From Gnetum montanum (taxonomy: Eukaryota > Streptophyta > Gnetopsida > Gnetales > Gnetaceae): a stretch of 64,000 nucleotides of DNA. Made by a program: the position numbers and the translations under genes. The number at the start of each line of letters is the position of its first letter. Within the stretch, counting starts at the first letter, position 1. The notes beneath the pieces were generated by a model. The model saw only the letters and a list, made by a program, of their open reading frames with translations, was not told the origin of the DNA and did no database searches. Below are positions 22,166 through 34,416 of this stretch, piece by piece. Location: positions 149,980 through 213,979 of the forward strand of contig MNCI01010462.1 in assembly GCA_015680685.1 (NCBI GenBank). The letters are read 5' to 3'.

Positions 22166-23293
22166 TGATGAGTGGCGAGGTACCCCTACACTCAACCATA
22201 TGAAATGAGCGTAGCATGTGCGATCTGATCGAACTCCGCAAACTAAGTGCTTACATGCCCCATGGAACACTTGGGGTTAATCATTCGTTGTCTTCCCAGA
22301 ATTACTTATAGTTGTCACGGTGTATGGTTAAGTAAGTTCGAGGCATATGATTTTTATGGTCTTTTATGTTTTATCTCCTATGCTATCGAGGTGAAGGGTT
22401 GGAGAAACTAACTAACTCTAACTAATGAACTAAGTCTAAATTACCTAGTGTCAGCATCCTTTCCCACTTACCATACACACCCTAAACCGATGCAACTGCG
22501 GCTACCAAATGCTAATCGTTGCTGGGATCACTGCGCATAACGCACATGCTTGAATTGGTTGTACTGAGGCACTTAACTAGGAGGAAAGGGTTGAGAAAGC
22601 TAATCTAGCCTAAGTGCGAGGAGCAGCCAATTCCTTGACTAACTGTACACATCTTCATGCATGACTACCACTGGGATTACCAAGCGCAGATCTTGAATAC
22701 GCCACTAGGTTACCAAGTAGTCACACTAGATGCTCGTAATCAAGTCGTACTCATACCACGTTGCGATGAGCAGCCGATTCCTTGACTATCCATACACATC
22801 CTTAGATGCTCGTAATCAAGTCGTACTCATACCACGTTGCGATGAGCAGCCAATTCCTTGACTATCCATACACATCCTTAGATGCTCGTAATCAAGTCGT
22901 ACTCATACCACATTCTAGGAGTTTAAGGGTGAGAGAGAAAGCAATAAATAAAATCCTATTCCATGCACTGCAAGGTTTATCCAGGAATTTCGTCTTTATT
23001 TCCGTACACAACTTGTGTTCAGGTACAATGTTGCTTGAATAAAGATCCATTCACTTAGGGATTCCTACTGCAGGCACATGGAAAATATTCTATCTCTGGA
23101 GTGATCAAACTGCCAGAGTTTCCCAACTTCTAACTTAGGATGAGGAAACAAGGGAGAGCCGAATCTTATTGATAGATATGGTGACGGACTGCGATATCGC
23201 AGGGGATGACATGATATCACGTACGTGATATTGCATGGGATGTAATATTGCGGCGGCCGCGATATCACAGCCTATGCGAATCGTGTCTCATCA
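22166..23293 (-). repeat. 3' LTR of gypsy element 2
   Basis: 1,128 bp. It carries a 76-bp tandem repeat (22729-22804, 22805-22880, plus a partial third copy) that is present only about once in the partner LTR. U3 (23190-23275) is rich in GATATC palindromes, including ATATCACGTACGTGATAT (23214-23231), and in GCGGCCGC. Confidence 0.95.
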
Positions 23294-25230
23294 TACCCCC
23301 ATGACTGAATGAAAACTTGTCCTCGAGTTCCTTACAATAATATCGGGAAGGTATGGGATTATTGAGGGGAATGGAACTAATGGGATGACATGTGAACAGA
23401 TCATCATTACAAGACTTGACAAAACTGGTGTTCATGACAACAAGGGTGAACACCTTATTACAATGACATCAGGCCTTAGTTGGCAGCTTGAGAGAAAGAG
23501 AGAGAGAGAAAGAAGTGTTGCTACTACCAACGCCAAAATTACGCCTTCCGTTGTCTGTCGGTAAGCACGCTATCAATCTTGCTTCTTGCATAGCTGCTTC
23601 CAGTGCCACTTCATTCCATGTGTTTTTTCCAGATCCAATTCCATTGTTGTATGATTGCCATCTGCACACACAACACAATCTTATATTAGCAAGGGTAAAT
23701 GAATCATCATGTAATTGATACCTTGCTTCAGTGTTAGTACATTGGCTGAGTTGTGGTATGGCTAATACGGATCTAGAGATATATTAATGATGAATAATGA
23801 AGGTGTAGGGGTCAGGAAGAAAATCAAAAAATTTGGGGCTAGGAGAAAATTGAAAAAATCAGGCCCATACCCCCATGACTAATCACGAACCTCTGGTAGC
23901 ATTAGAAAGGAGAAAGGAGAGGAATAAGAAAGATAGATAGAAAGGGACAACTATAGCATTGAGGGAATGGATGTCAAGATGGTAATGAACAAAATAAAAT
24001 TAATTGCAAAAATGTTAGGGAAAAGAAGTTAACTGGTGCACCAAATAGGAATGTCAGTGGGTCCTCCCCAAAGCAGGCTCATGCCCTTTAATAACCTGAC
24101 AAATCCATATTCAAAGAGTTCTTAGGCTCTGAGAATGTCATTTGGAACAAGAGTTAAAGTCTTAACCACAAGAATTTACTAAAAAGAAAACAATGTATCT
24201 ACTAAAATATATACTAATGATACAACTGGCAATGAGGTGAACAATGGAGAGAAGGATGCAGAGAAGAGAATGGAATGGAATCCCAAGAACAAGGTGGCGT
24301 ACAGCCCCTTGTGTGCTTCATGATTAATGTGACTTGGCAGATCTTATTCTAACTCCGGCCTCAAACCAACCACATCCAGTGACTTTGCAGCAATGCATTT
24401 GGCCAAACCATCCTCTTAAATAACAAGAATGCATCTCCAAAGAGCCACCACCATTCCGACGAAACAAAGGAGAGAATGGGAAGCAAGAAGGGCCTTATTA
24501 GAGGGAACACTTTTGGTTCCATAACCAGTTCTTATAGCCCAAGTTTATTCTGTCTAAGGGGTGTGCTTTGAATTCTCACTTTTTTTTTTGTTTTTTTTTG
24601 TGTTTTTATGTGTGAGAACCACACCATGCAAAGAATTGATTATTTTTATTATCTCAGCTTTCGATAATTGGGTAACATCAGAACGATAAGAAAACTCAAG
24701 AAGAAAATGTCCAAGCATCCAAGAGAACGGCCAACACAAAAGCATCAAGTTCTCTTGAAGTCACACCCTTTTCAATCCTTGAGTCCTTCCTTAGTTTGAA
24801 AAATGCCCAGTCACCGATTCGTTTAAGTTCTTATTAGAAGGGGACTGTACATTTCCAAGCCGAGAGAGACCATAGAAACTAGTGGATGGATGGATGAAGT
24901 TGTCTCATTGACTACCATATCAAAAGAAACATACCTTAGTATCAACATTGTGACTTAAATGTAAAAACCAAACATTAGCAATCAACATGAAAATAGTTCA
25001 TACCATCATTCCGAACACTTATTGGGTGACAAACTTACAAGGTGGTTCACACACACACACACACAAAATGATAAAGTATAATGATGTTGTAAAACAAAAA
25101 TAAGAAAAGTTAAAGAAATTTGTAAAAAAAAGATGTGTAAAACAAAAATGTGTAAGACAAAAACTTGTAAAACAAAAACGTGTAAAACAAAAACTTGTAA
25201 AAAAAATCGAAAAAGAATTGAGGGCCCCAT
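23294..25230 (-). other. Polypurine tract and long 3' non-coding region of gypsy element 2
   Basis: The tract ATGGGGGTA (minus) abuts the LTR. The rest has no coding frame but aligns by eye along its length with 12276-14109 and 41267-43290. It includes a GT/AC-rich microsatellite (25050-25066) and short A-rich repeats 'gtaaaacaaaaa' at 25130-25200. Confidence 0.7.
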
Positions 25231-25234
25231 ATGA

Positions 25235-26122
25235 TTAGCATAGGTGGCCATCTCCCCCATGACTGAGTGAAAAGGAAGAGATCTGAAATAATGAGCGCCT
25301 ATTTGAGTTTCTAAGAAGTGTCCAACTTCTCCCAATTGATGATCTTAGATTAAGGGATGGAAGTTGGCGATGCTCATATTCCAATGTGTCTATGCCTTCG
25401 TTGTTGGCATGGCTTGTCTCCTCAATTCGTTCCATGCATATTTTTCTGCTACTTCTAGTAGTTGTCAACCACGGGGTGTCTGCTACTTGTTGTGTGGTTG
25501 CTACATATAGGCATCTTTGTTTCAAAGTTTCAAGGGCACACCTGTTACATGGAGGCATTTTCTCCATGTCATCACCTGCTGAATCACTGTATGTGATGCA
25601 GGAAACTTTCCTCTTCTCGATCTTTCCATAAATATTTATCTTAGAGATTTCCAAAGAAAGATCGTGGATCCTACCGCACGCGTCTACTGTACTTAGCCAT
25701 GTCCTTCCCATTATAATTGGGAAGTCCCCTTCGTTGTTGTTAACCTCAATCACCAGGAAATTAGCTGGGTAAGACCAACCACACACAGTGGTAATGATGT
25801 CCTCCACCAATCCCAAGGGAATGGTGATGGGCTAGTCTACCAGCTCTAGTTGAATGTTGCTCTTCTTAAGTTGGGGTAGGTTCCAGGTGTGATACATCTC
25901 TTGTGAAATTAAGTTGACTCCGGAACCTAAGTCAAGAATAGCCCTATGTGGTTCATTTCCGACAACTTGAAGGTAGATTAAGGGACTCCTAGGGTCAGTT
26001 AGTTTCTTGGGAAGGTGGCCTACCTTGATCCAGTCGATTACAGTATGCGTTAACATAACCATATGCGTTAAGCTCTGTTGGACTGAAGGGTGCTTCAAAG
26101 TGTTAGATGGTGGAGTGTACAT
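25235..26122 (-). pseudogene. Retropepsin-like protease, gypsy element 2
   Basis: The minus frame carries AILDLGSGVNLISQEMYHTW, with the active-site D-[ST]-G changed to D-L-G, then NLPQLKKSNIQLELVD, a TAG, and GLVEDIITTVCGW and FPIIMGRTWLSTVDAC. After about residue 150 (near 25350) the frame continues into unrelated sequence that matches the element's 3' non-coding part. This marks the junction where the rest of pol was lost. Confidence 0.8.
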
Positions 26123-27051
26123 GGGCTTAACCGCTTGTTGTTGCGAGAGTTTGTTTGGGCTTTTGGTTCTNNNNNNNNNNNNNNNNNNNNNNNNNNNNNN
26201 NNNNNNNNNNNNNNNNNNNNNTCATGATGCCTGTGATGTCTTTGTTGTTCCCTACTTTCCCTTCGTCCTTGCCCTTGTCCTCTCTCTTAACTTTCTCATC
26301 AAGGTCTCTTATTTTTTCTACCTTTATCCTCTTCATTGTGTTCATGATGGCTGCACCCAAATGTGGAAGAAGAGGGTGAGTGATGTGAAGAAGGGGAACT
26401 ATCGCCATGACGATGTTTCTTGCCTTCTCTCTGGTTGCTACGGCCCCGATCATGGTGACGATCTAAGTGCCCATCCTTGTCATGTGTTGATACTTCTGTG
26501 AACAGTTGGTGTTCATAGGCATCAGAACCAGGGATATGTATCATTGATCGTAGGTTCTAATACCCTACCTCCTCACTTTTGTTAAGAGGGGGAACATCTC
26601 TTGATAGCGAACCAGTTATAAGTGGTTCACCATCTCTAGTTTCGCTAAGGACGTGTGGGCCTTTGGCCTTCAACAATGTATTTTGGCTCTCTTGCCTTGA
26701 GTCCCTTGTACGTTGTGCTTTTGTGGGATAATAATCCCTTGACTCAAAATCTTCCGCAACGTATTCAACGTATAATTATGTCATGCCAATCTGTGCCAAG
26801 GCACAGAGAAGCATGTTTGGAACTACACGATCTAGGGGTAACACTATGTTACCTTGCAAATATCTTCATCGCAGCTGTTCATCTTGATGGAGGATAAAGG
26901 TAAAGTTTGGAATATACTCATCGGGATGAGTATAAACTATCTTTTATTATTTAGGACTTGGTTGATTTCGGCTATGTGTCTTATGTTGCCGACTATCTCG
27001 TGTATGGTCCTTAGGTGGTGAGTTGCTCTTATGAGAAGAAGAAGAAGACAT
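26123..27051 (-). pseudogene. Gag remnant, gypsy element 2
   Basis: The ATG is at 27051 (MSSSSS). The N-terminal polar Arg/His/Asp/Lys-rich region (26250-26540) is readable with frame changes. The capsid domain seen in element 1 is largely missing: it is deleted, or partly hidden in the 51-N gap. Confidence 0.65.
26171..26221. other. Assembly gap (51 N)
   Basis: Run of N within the gag region of element 2. Confidence 1.
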
Positions 27052-27179
27052 AGTGTCTTATTGGTGTGCTAATTACCATTATATAAATTCTTGTTTAATT
27101 AATTAACTCAAAGGTTCGTTTAGACTCCCAACAATGTGAGTGATATCCTTTATGTTCTATTCAGCGCACAAACACTTAG

Positions 27180-27198
27180 TCCCCGGCAATGGCGCCAA
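27180..27198 (-). other. Primer-binding site of gypsy element 2
   Basis: Minus strand TTGGCGCCATTGCCGGGGAC follows the 5' LTR. It is the best-preserved tRNA-Asp-type primer site in the window. Confidence 0.9.
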
Positions 27199-28179
27199 TG
27201 ATGAGTGGCGAGGTACCCCTACACTCAACCATACGAAATGAGTGTGTCACATGCGATCTGGTCGAACTTCATAGACTAAGTGCCTACACACCCCATGGAA
27301 CACTTGGGGTTAATCATTCATTGTCTTCCCAGACTTACTTGTAGTTGTCACAGTGTATGGTTAAGTAAGTCCAAGGTATATGATTTTTATAGTCATTTAT
27401 GTTTTATCTCCTATGTTATTGAGGTGAAGGGTTGGAGAAACTAATTAACTCTAACTAATGAACTAAGTCTAAATTACCTAGCATCAGCATCCGTTCCCAC
27501 TTATTGTACACACCCTGAACCGATGCAACCACAGCTTCCAAACGCTAATCGTTGCTGGGATCACCACGCGTAATGCACGTGCTCGAAGTGGTCATACTAA
27601 GGCACTTAACTAGGAGGAAAGGGTTGAGAAAGCTAATCTAGCCTAAGTGCGATGCATGGTCTATTCCTTGACTAACCGTATACATCTTCATGCATAACTA
27701 CCACTGGGATTACCAAGCACCGATCTTGAATACGCCACTGGGTTACCAAGTAGTCATACTAGATTCTCGTAATCAAGTTGTACTCATACCGCGTTGCGAT
27801 GAGCAACCGATTCCTTGACTATCCGTACACATGCTTAGATGCTCATAATCAAGTCGTACTCATACCACATTCTAGGAGTTTAAGGGTGAGAGAGAAAGCA
27901 ATAAATAAAATCCTATTCCATGCACTACAAGGTTTATCCAGGAAGTTCGTCTTTATTGCCATACGCAACTTGTGTTCAGGTACAATGTTGCTCGAATGAA
28001 GATCCATTCACTTTCAAACTGCCAGAGTTTCCATACTTCTAACTCAGGATGAGGAAACAAGGGAGAGCCACCTCTTATTTATAGATATGGTGGCAGACCA
28101 CGATATTGCGTACGTGATATCGCATGGGATGCGATATAGCAGCGGCCGCGATATCGCGTATGCGAATTGCGTCTCATCA
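27199..28179 (-). repeat. 5' LTR of gypsy element 2
   Basis: 981 bp, TGATGAGACGC...GCCACTCATCA on the minus strand. U3 (28085-28170) carries GCGATATCGC-type palindromes and GCGGCCGC like its partner. Confidence 0.95.
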
Positions 28180-28184
28180 GTAGT

Positions 28185-28790
28185 AAGTACAATTCATTTA
28201 TGTCTTTCAAATTAAATATTGCTTAATGTTTCCAATGTTTCTTCTACTAAAGAGTTATGAGATAAATTGCAAACTTTGTATCAAACAAAGTTCCTAACCA
28301 ATAAGTTGTTGAAGAAACGATTATATGATTGTAAAATGGTTGAACATGTTGCCATTATAGAACACTTGAATTTATTTAATACACTGGTTCATCAGTTGCA
28401 ATCTATAGGGGTGAAAATGGATGAAGAAGATTAGTGCATCACACTTCTCAACACACTTCCAGATTCATGGGAGACATTTTTGATGGCTGTAAGTAATATA
28501 TCTACTAGCTTTCTTTTTGATAATATTTTTGGTCAATTGTTGTCTAAGGAAGTAAGAAGAAAACCTTGTACTCCTCAAAATGATGTATTATTTATGAAAA
28601 ATGATGTAAAGCCAAAGTTTTTTAAGAGACCTCAGTTTAAGAATAAACCTTAAAAATTTGTAAAGAGGGCACCTACATGTTGGAATTGTGGTAAAGTAGG
28701 TCATGTAAAGAAAGATTGTAAAGCCCCTTCGAAAAAGGGCAAAGAGAGTAATATAACAAAAAGTGATCAAACCCCTCCTACTCGAGAAGA
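28185..28790 (+). pseudogene. Copia gag, C-terminal part with zinc knuckle
   Basis: Continues the gag interrupted at 22165: an UBN2/gag-polypeptide pattern (KELWDKLQTLYQTK, LPDSWETFLMAVSN) and a perfect CCHC knuckle CWNCGKVGHVKKDC (28678-28719). Several stops are present. Confidence 0.85.
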
Positions 28791-29200
28791 AGATTTGTAT
28801 GTTGTCTCATCTTCTAGTGATGCTGATACATATTCATGGTATGTGGACTTGGGTGCATCTCATCACTACACTCCACATGTTGAATGGTTCAATGAGTATA
28901 CATCATCTGATCTTAGAATGGTAAGACTAGGTAATGATGGTTTATGCAAAGTTATAGGTTATGGAAAGATAAAGATTCATTTTTAAAATGGAGTAGTTAA
29001 ATTGATTCCCAATGTATGTCATGTTCCAACACATACTAAAAATATTTTATCTGTAAGTGAATTGGATGATGTAGGACTAACTATTATCTTTGGAGGTGGA
29101 AAATGTTCAATACTGCATGGTTCATCTCCTTTTTCTTTTGAAATTAAAATAAGCAAGCTATATAAATTAGAAGCTAAGACATTAAAGTAGAAATTAAGTG
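28791..29200 (+). pseudogene. Copia protease
   Basis: WYVDLGASHHYTP is the copia protease active site W-x-x-D-[ST]-G-A-[ST]-x-H with D-S-G changed to D-L-G. It is followed by NVCHVPTHTKNILSVSEL, the usual 'h-x-x-V-x-x-h-P-x-x-x-x-N-L-L-S-V-S-x-L' strand. One stop at 28984-28986 splits the frame. Confidence 0.85.
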
Positions 29201-30245
29201 CATTTGTAGTTATTGATTTAAATTCAAGCATTGATTTGTGGCATAAAAGAATGGGATATCTTGGTGAAAAAGGACTTAAGGGATTTTACAAGAAAGGTAA
29301 ATTTAAGCTTTCAAAAGATTCCTTGGATTTTTGCCATCATTGTCTACATGGTAAACAGAGGTATCACAATTTTCAAAGAAGTAATGAGCAATCTCTTTAG
29401 ATATTAGAACTAATACATAGTGATGTATGTGAACTAGTTAAAGATATTAAAACAAGTTCTCTTAGAGGTGCTATGTATTATGTTTCTTTTATTAATGATT
29501 ATTCTAGAAAGAGCTAGATCTATTTATTAAAACATAAGTTTGAAGTATTTGGAAAATTCATAGAATTCAAAGCTCTTGTTGAGAATTATTAAAGAAAGAA
29601 AATCAAAACTCTAAGAATTGACAAGTGAGTTTTGCTTAAATTAATTTATTGTTTTTTGTAAAGAATAAGATATTTATAGGTAAAAGATTATTCTAGGGAC
29701 TCCTAAAAAAATGAGTAGCAAAGTGCTTCAATTGAACATTGATGGAACATGCCAAATGTATGCTTAGTGAATTTAATCTTGACAAGTGTTTTTGGGATGA
29801 AGCAGTAATGACTGCATGTTATCTTATCAATAGATCTCCTTCATTGGCTCTTAATGGAAAAATTCCAAAGGAAGTTTGGAGTGGTAGAACCATTAATTCA
29901 AACTATTTGAAGATTTTTAGTTGTGAAGCCTATGTACATGTTTCAAAATCTGATAGGCCCAAATTAGACTTTAAGTTTATCAAATGTATTTTTCTTGGCT
30001 ATGGACATGGTGTCAAATCTTATAAGTTGTATAACCCACAAACTAAAAGGGTTATTTATAGTCGAGATGTCATCTTTAGAGAAAAATGTGGATATATGAA
30101 GGAGGAATCTTTAAATACTAAAACTCCTTCAAATGATGTAACTCCTATGTATGTGCATAATGAAATTAATAATGAAAATTTTGAGGGTCATCCTCCCTCG
30201 GCTGGGATATTGCCCCTATTGAATAGGATGATGATAGCATGGTAG
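29201..30245 (+). pseudogene. Copia integrase remnant
   Basis: Pre-integrase zinc region (LWHKRMGYLGEKGL, FCHHCLHGKQ), the core with HSDVC and FINDYSRK, and after a damaged stretch (29580-29735) the C-terminal part 29739-30245 with FWDEAVMTACYLINRSPS and FLGYGHGVKSYKLYNP. The central part, including the catalytic Glu, is scrambled. Confidence 0.85.
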
Positions 30246-30439
30246 ATGAAGATATACCACATGAAGAGGGAGAATATAGTTTAAGTGAACAACAAAGTGA
30301 ACAAGATCCTTTAAGACGTTCAACATGTATACGAAGATTACCTTGACATTTAGAAGATTATGCCCTATTTATTGAAAATAATGAGTGATCAACATATGAT
30401 GAGGGATGTTTGTCTATGAAAAATTCAAAGTGGAAATAG

Positions 30440-31855
30440 GCAATGGATGTTGAAATGTCATTAATTCACACCCATTGGAAATAAATGGGTCTACAGAAGA
30501 AGATCTATGAATCAATATAAGGCATGACTAGTAACTAAAGGATTTTCTTAGAGAAAGAGGATTAATTATGATGAAATCTTCTCTCCACTAGTAAAATTCA
30601 CATCCATAAGATCATTGTTGGCTATCACAGTTGTTTATGATCTTGAACATGAACAAATGGATGTGAAAACAACATTCCTTAATGGTGATCTTGAGGAAGA
30701 AATATATATCCTTCAACTTGAAGGATATGAAATTAAAGGAAAAGAGCATATGATGTGTCGATTATTAAAATCACTATACGGGCTCAAAAAAAGCACCAAG
30801 GATGTGGAATAAAAAGTTTTATGACCACATAATAAATCTTGGCTTCATTGGAAGTTTAGAAGACTCATGTATGTATGTTAAAAATACAAGTGAAAAATAT
30901 GTTATCTTGCTACTATATGTCAATGACATGTTAATAGCAAGTAATAACATACATGATATTCAAGAGTTAAGACTTCATCTATCTTCTCAATTTGAGATGA
31001 AGGATCTTGGTGTTACACAAAAAAATTTGGGCATGGAAATTAAAAGGGACAAGGATAATAAAAGGCTTTGGCTTGGATAGTATGCATATGTTGCAAATAT
31101 TTTAAAAATATTTAATATGAATGATTGCAAGCCTACGACTACACCCTATGAAACTAGTATTAAACTTTCAATTGAACAATGCCCAAAGACAAGCGAAGAA
31201 AAAGAGCTCATAGTTAAAATTCCATATGATAGTGCTATCAATAGTTTAATGTATGCAATGGTCTCTACTAGAATTGATATTGCTTACATTATTAGAAAAC
31301 TTAGTAGGTATATGTATAATCTAGGGAAACAACACTGGATTGTAGTGAACTGAGTCTTCCGATATCTTCGTGGTACTTCAAATTATGGGATTTGTTATAA
31401 AAATGATTCCAATGGACTTCATGGCTTTGTTGATGTAGATTGGGATGGTGATATTAATAGTACAAAATCTACTAGTGGATATGTATTTAATCACTTTGGT
31501 GGTGTTGTTTCTTGGAAAATTCAAAAACAATCTTGTGTTGCTCAGTCTACCAATGAAGTTGAATATGTTGCTGCTAACTTGACTTGTAGATAGGCTATAT
31601 GGCTTCAAGGGTTAATAGCTAGACTTGGCATCACTTAGACTTTGATTAATATTGGCTATGATAGTTAAAGTGCCATAAGCATATCCAAGAATCCAACCTT
31701 TCATACTTGAATGAAGCACATTGAAATATAGTATGACTATATATGGAGGGGAATTAAAAAGCAAAAGATTCTTTTGAATAAAATATCTACTAAAGTGAAT
31801 CCTGCAGATGTACTCACCAAGTCAACTCTTGCTAAAAGGTTTCTTTGGTGCTGAT
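30440..31855 (+). pseudogene. Copia reverse transcriptase and RNase H
   Basis: RT motifs: YDEIFSPLVKFTSIR, MDVKTTFLNGDLEEEIY, LLKSLYGLKK and LLYVNDMLIAS, where the catalytic YVDD has become YVND. RNase H: YDSAINSLMYAMVSTRIDIAY, FRYLRGTSNYGI, STKSTSGYVFN and NPADVLTKS. Several stops and frame changes are present; the protein is not functional. Confidence 0.9.
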
Positions 31856-31939
31856 TAGCATTTGGTCTTCTTCTGACCTGATTTCCTAAAAATGGTTTAG
31901 ACTATTTTTTAAAATAGCTTTACCTTCAATATGAAGAAT

Positions 31940-32016
31940 TGTAAGGGTAGATGAAGGCAAATTTGCCTTGATTTTCTCTGGATATTTCTGCCTTGACTTG
32001 TTATATTTTTCCATGT
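31940..32016 (+). repeat. 3' LTR of the Copia element (truncated or diverged)
   Basis: Matches the first ~77 bp of the 5' LTR (TGTAAGGGTAGATGAAGG... ttgttatattttt) and then diverges. The rest of the LTR is not found downstream. Confidence 0.75.
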
Positions 32017-32118
32017 AGTTTATGTAGTGCCTTGATGGGGCATCATAGGCTATTTCATGTAGCCTATGTAGTGCCTTTATGGGACTAAGATTTGATTTTT
32101 TAGGGTTTAAGATTTAGG

Positions 32119-32600
32119 GAAGCTAATTTTTATGATTTCCTAATTTTCAAAATATTTGTGGAATCCATGTCTCAACCTCAATAAACCGAGGAGGCCTAGA
32201 CAATTTTATGTTAATTAAATTAGAAATGATGATGTAAAATTCAAGTGCACATGTTGGAATTTTTTTCTATGTTGTCCAATTATTAAATAAATAACTTCAC
32301 CTACTGGTATGGGTGTTGGAACCTGAAATAATTGTAATATAATGATACCCAATATATATAGTTCATTCAAAATCTTATAACTTAGCATTGATCACCAAAT
32401 TGAATCCATGACTCTATTTTCAAATTTAGAGTCTTAACACTAGGCTAACACCTCATTTTTTGTACACAATAGTAAGATCATATCATCTATTCCTACATCT
32501 CCAATTGATAATAGGTTCTTATTATGAGAATATCATTATCTTCATCTATGTCTTAAATATCAGTCCATGCTATTGCATTATACAACATTTCCTCAATAGG
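32119..32600 (-). repeat. ~480-bp interspersed unit A with tRNA-like promoter
   Basis: Minus strand: A-box-like TTAGCCTAGTG (32438-32448) and B-box-like GGATTCAATTT (32397-32407) about 30 bp apart, followed by an A/T-rich body ending ..aaattagct. On the plus strand it runs from 'agctaattttta' to 'cctcaatagg'. It recurs as units B-D. Confidence 0.75.
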
Positions 32601-33204
32601 ATTTAGATTTTATGGTTTAGGATTAAGGATTTTAGTGTTTTTAGGATTTAGGTTTAGTATTTAGGTTTTAAGGTTTAGAGTTTTTTAGGGTTTAAGATTT
32701 ATGGTTTTTAGGGTTTTATGGTTTAGGCTTTAGGGTTTTTAGGGTTTAGGATTTAGGGGTTTTTATGGCTTTTATGATTTAGGTTTTATGGCTTTTACGA
32801 TTTATGGTGTAGGGATATTGGGTTTAGGTTTTAGTATTTAGGGTTTTTAAGGGTTTAATGTTTATTTTTATTAGGACTTCATATTTAGGGATTAGGGTTT
32901 TTACAGCTTAGACTTTAGGATTTAGGTTTTAGGGCTTAGGATTCAACATACAGGGTTTAGGATTTAGTGTTTATTGCTTTTGGGTTTAGTTCTTAGGATT
33001 TATACTTTAGGGTTATTATGATTTTGGTTTTATGTATTTTAAGGTTGATGGTTTTTTAGGGTTTAGGGTTTAAGGTTTTTCATTATTTAGGGCTTATGAT
33101 TTTTAATGAATACTATTTAGGGTTTAGGATTTAGAATTTTAAAGGTTTGTGGTTTAGGATTTAGGGCTTATGGTTTTTTAAGGTTTGTATTTTTTTAGTG
33201 TTTA

Positions 33205-33271
33205 TGGTTTCTTAATTTTCAAAACATTGGTGGAACTCATCTCTTAGCCTAAATAAACCTTAGATTTTTAG
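33205..33271 (-). repeat. Short fragment of the ~480-bp unit
   Basis: Only the end portion (ttcaaaacattggtggaact, ctcttagcctaaataaacc) is present, embedded in telomere-like repeats. A second such fragment is at 33555-33606. Confidence 0.7.
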
Positions 33272-34416
33272 GTTTTAGGATTTATGATTTTTAGGCTTTA
33301 GTGTTTAGGGTTTATGATTGTTATTGTTTAGGAGTTAGGAACTTTTAGCTTTTAGGTGTTAGTGTTTGTAATAGTTTAGGGTTTTAGGGTTTATGATTTT
33401 TTAGGGTTCAATATTTTAGATTTATTAAGGATTAGGATTTTTGATGTTTTAAGAAATTGCATTTATAGTTTAGGATTTTGAATTTTAAGCTTTTAGGATT
33501 TAGCCTTTTTGGTTTTTAGGTTTTATGATTTAGAATTTTAGAATTTAGAATTTATTTAATTTTCAAAACATTGGTGTAACTGATCTCTTAACCTTGATAG
33601 ACCTAAGGGTTTTAGGTTTTAGGATTTAGGGTATTTAGGCTTTATCATTTAAATTTTAGGATTTTTAGTGTTCAAGGTTTAGGATCTTTTATGGTATATA
33701 ACTTATTATTCCATGGTTTAGGGTTTTTACTATTTAGGTTTTAGGATTTAGAAATTTAGGGTTTTCAAGGTTTAGTATTTAGGGTGTAAGGTCTTTTAGT
33801 ATTTAGAGCTTCCAAGGGTTTAGGGTTTAGTGTTATTTAGGGTTAAATGTTTGTGTATAGGGTATAGGGTATATGGTTTTTAGGTTTTGAGGTTTATTTC
33901 TTTCAGGGTTTAGGGTTTTAGTGTATAGGGTATAGGGTTTTAAGAGTTTAAGGTTTAATCATTTTAGGTTTTATAGTTTAGGAGGTTTTAGGGTTGAAGT
34001 TTTAGACTTTAGGGCTTAGGATTTTTTATAGTTTTCAAGTTTCTCAAGATTTTAAGATTTAGTGTTTTTAGGGTTTCAAGTTCAGGGTTTAAATTTTAGT
34101 TTTTAGAAATTATGGGTTTTTAGGATTTTTAAGGTTTCGAGCTCATGGTTTTTATGGTTTATGGTTTAGGCTTTAGGCTTTAGGGTTTATAGTTTAGGAG
34201 TTTTAGTATTTAGGTTTTAATGTTTTTTTAAGCTTTACTATTTAGGAATGTTAGGGTTTAATGTTTAAGGTTTAGGGTTTAGAGTTTAGGATTTAGTACT
34301 TTAAGGATTTTTTGCTTAGGGATTTTAGTTTATAGGATTTATAGTTTATTTAAAGTTTAGGGTTGAGGTTATATGGATTTTTAGGATTTTGGGGTTAGGG
34401 TCTTTTAGGATTTAGA

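Larger units (their letters stand above)
22166..28179 (-). mobile_element. Ty3/gypsy element 2 (same family as element 1), pol-deleted, nested in Copia
   Basis: 6,014 bp on the minus strand, LTRs 22166-23293 (3') and 27199-28179 (5'). The perfect duplication GTAGT lies at 22161-22165 and 28180-28184. The primer site is close to perfect (TTGGCGCCATTGCCGGGGAC). Gag and protease are present; RT, RNase H and integrase are absent. It is younger than the Copia copy it interrupts. Confidence 0.95.
21470..32016 (+). mobile_element. Ty1/copia element, split by gypsy element 2
   Basis: Plus-strand element with 5' LTR 21470-21926, initiator-Met primer site, gag, protease, integrase, RT and RNase H in copia order, and a truncated 3' LTR from 31940. 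The gag is interrupted at 22165 by gypsy element 2 and resumes at 28185 with the target duplication GTAGT on both sides. Without the insert the internal region is about 4.0 kb. Many stops and a degraded YVDD motif show that it is dead. Confidence 0.93.

Noticed and set aside
25050-25066. CA/GT microsatellite as a regulatory element
   Set aside because: Short simple repeat within a retroelement; no further support.
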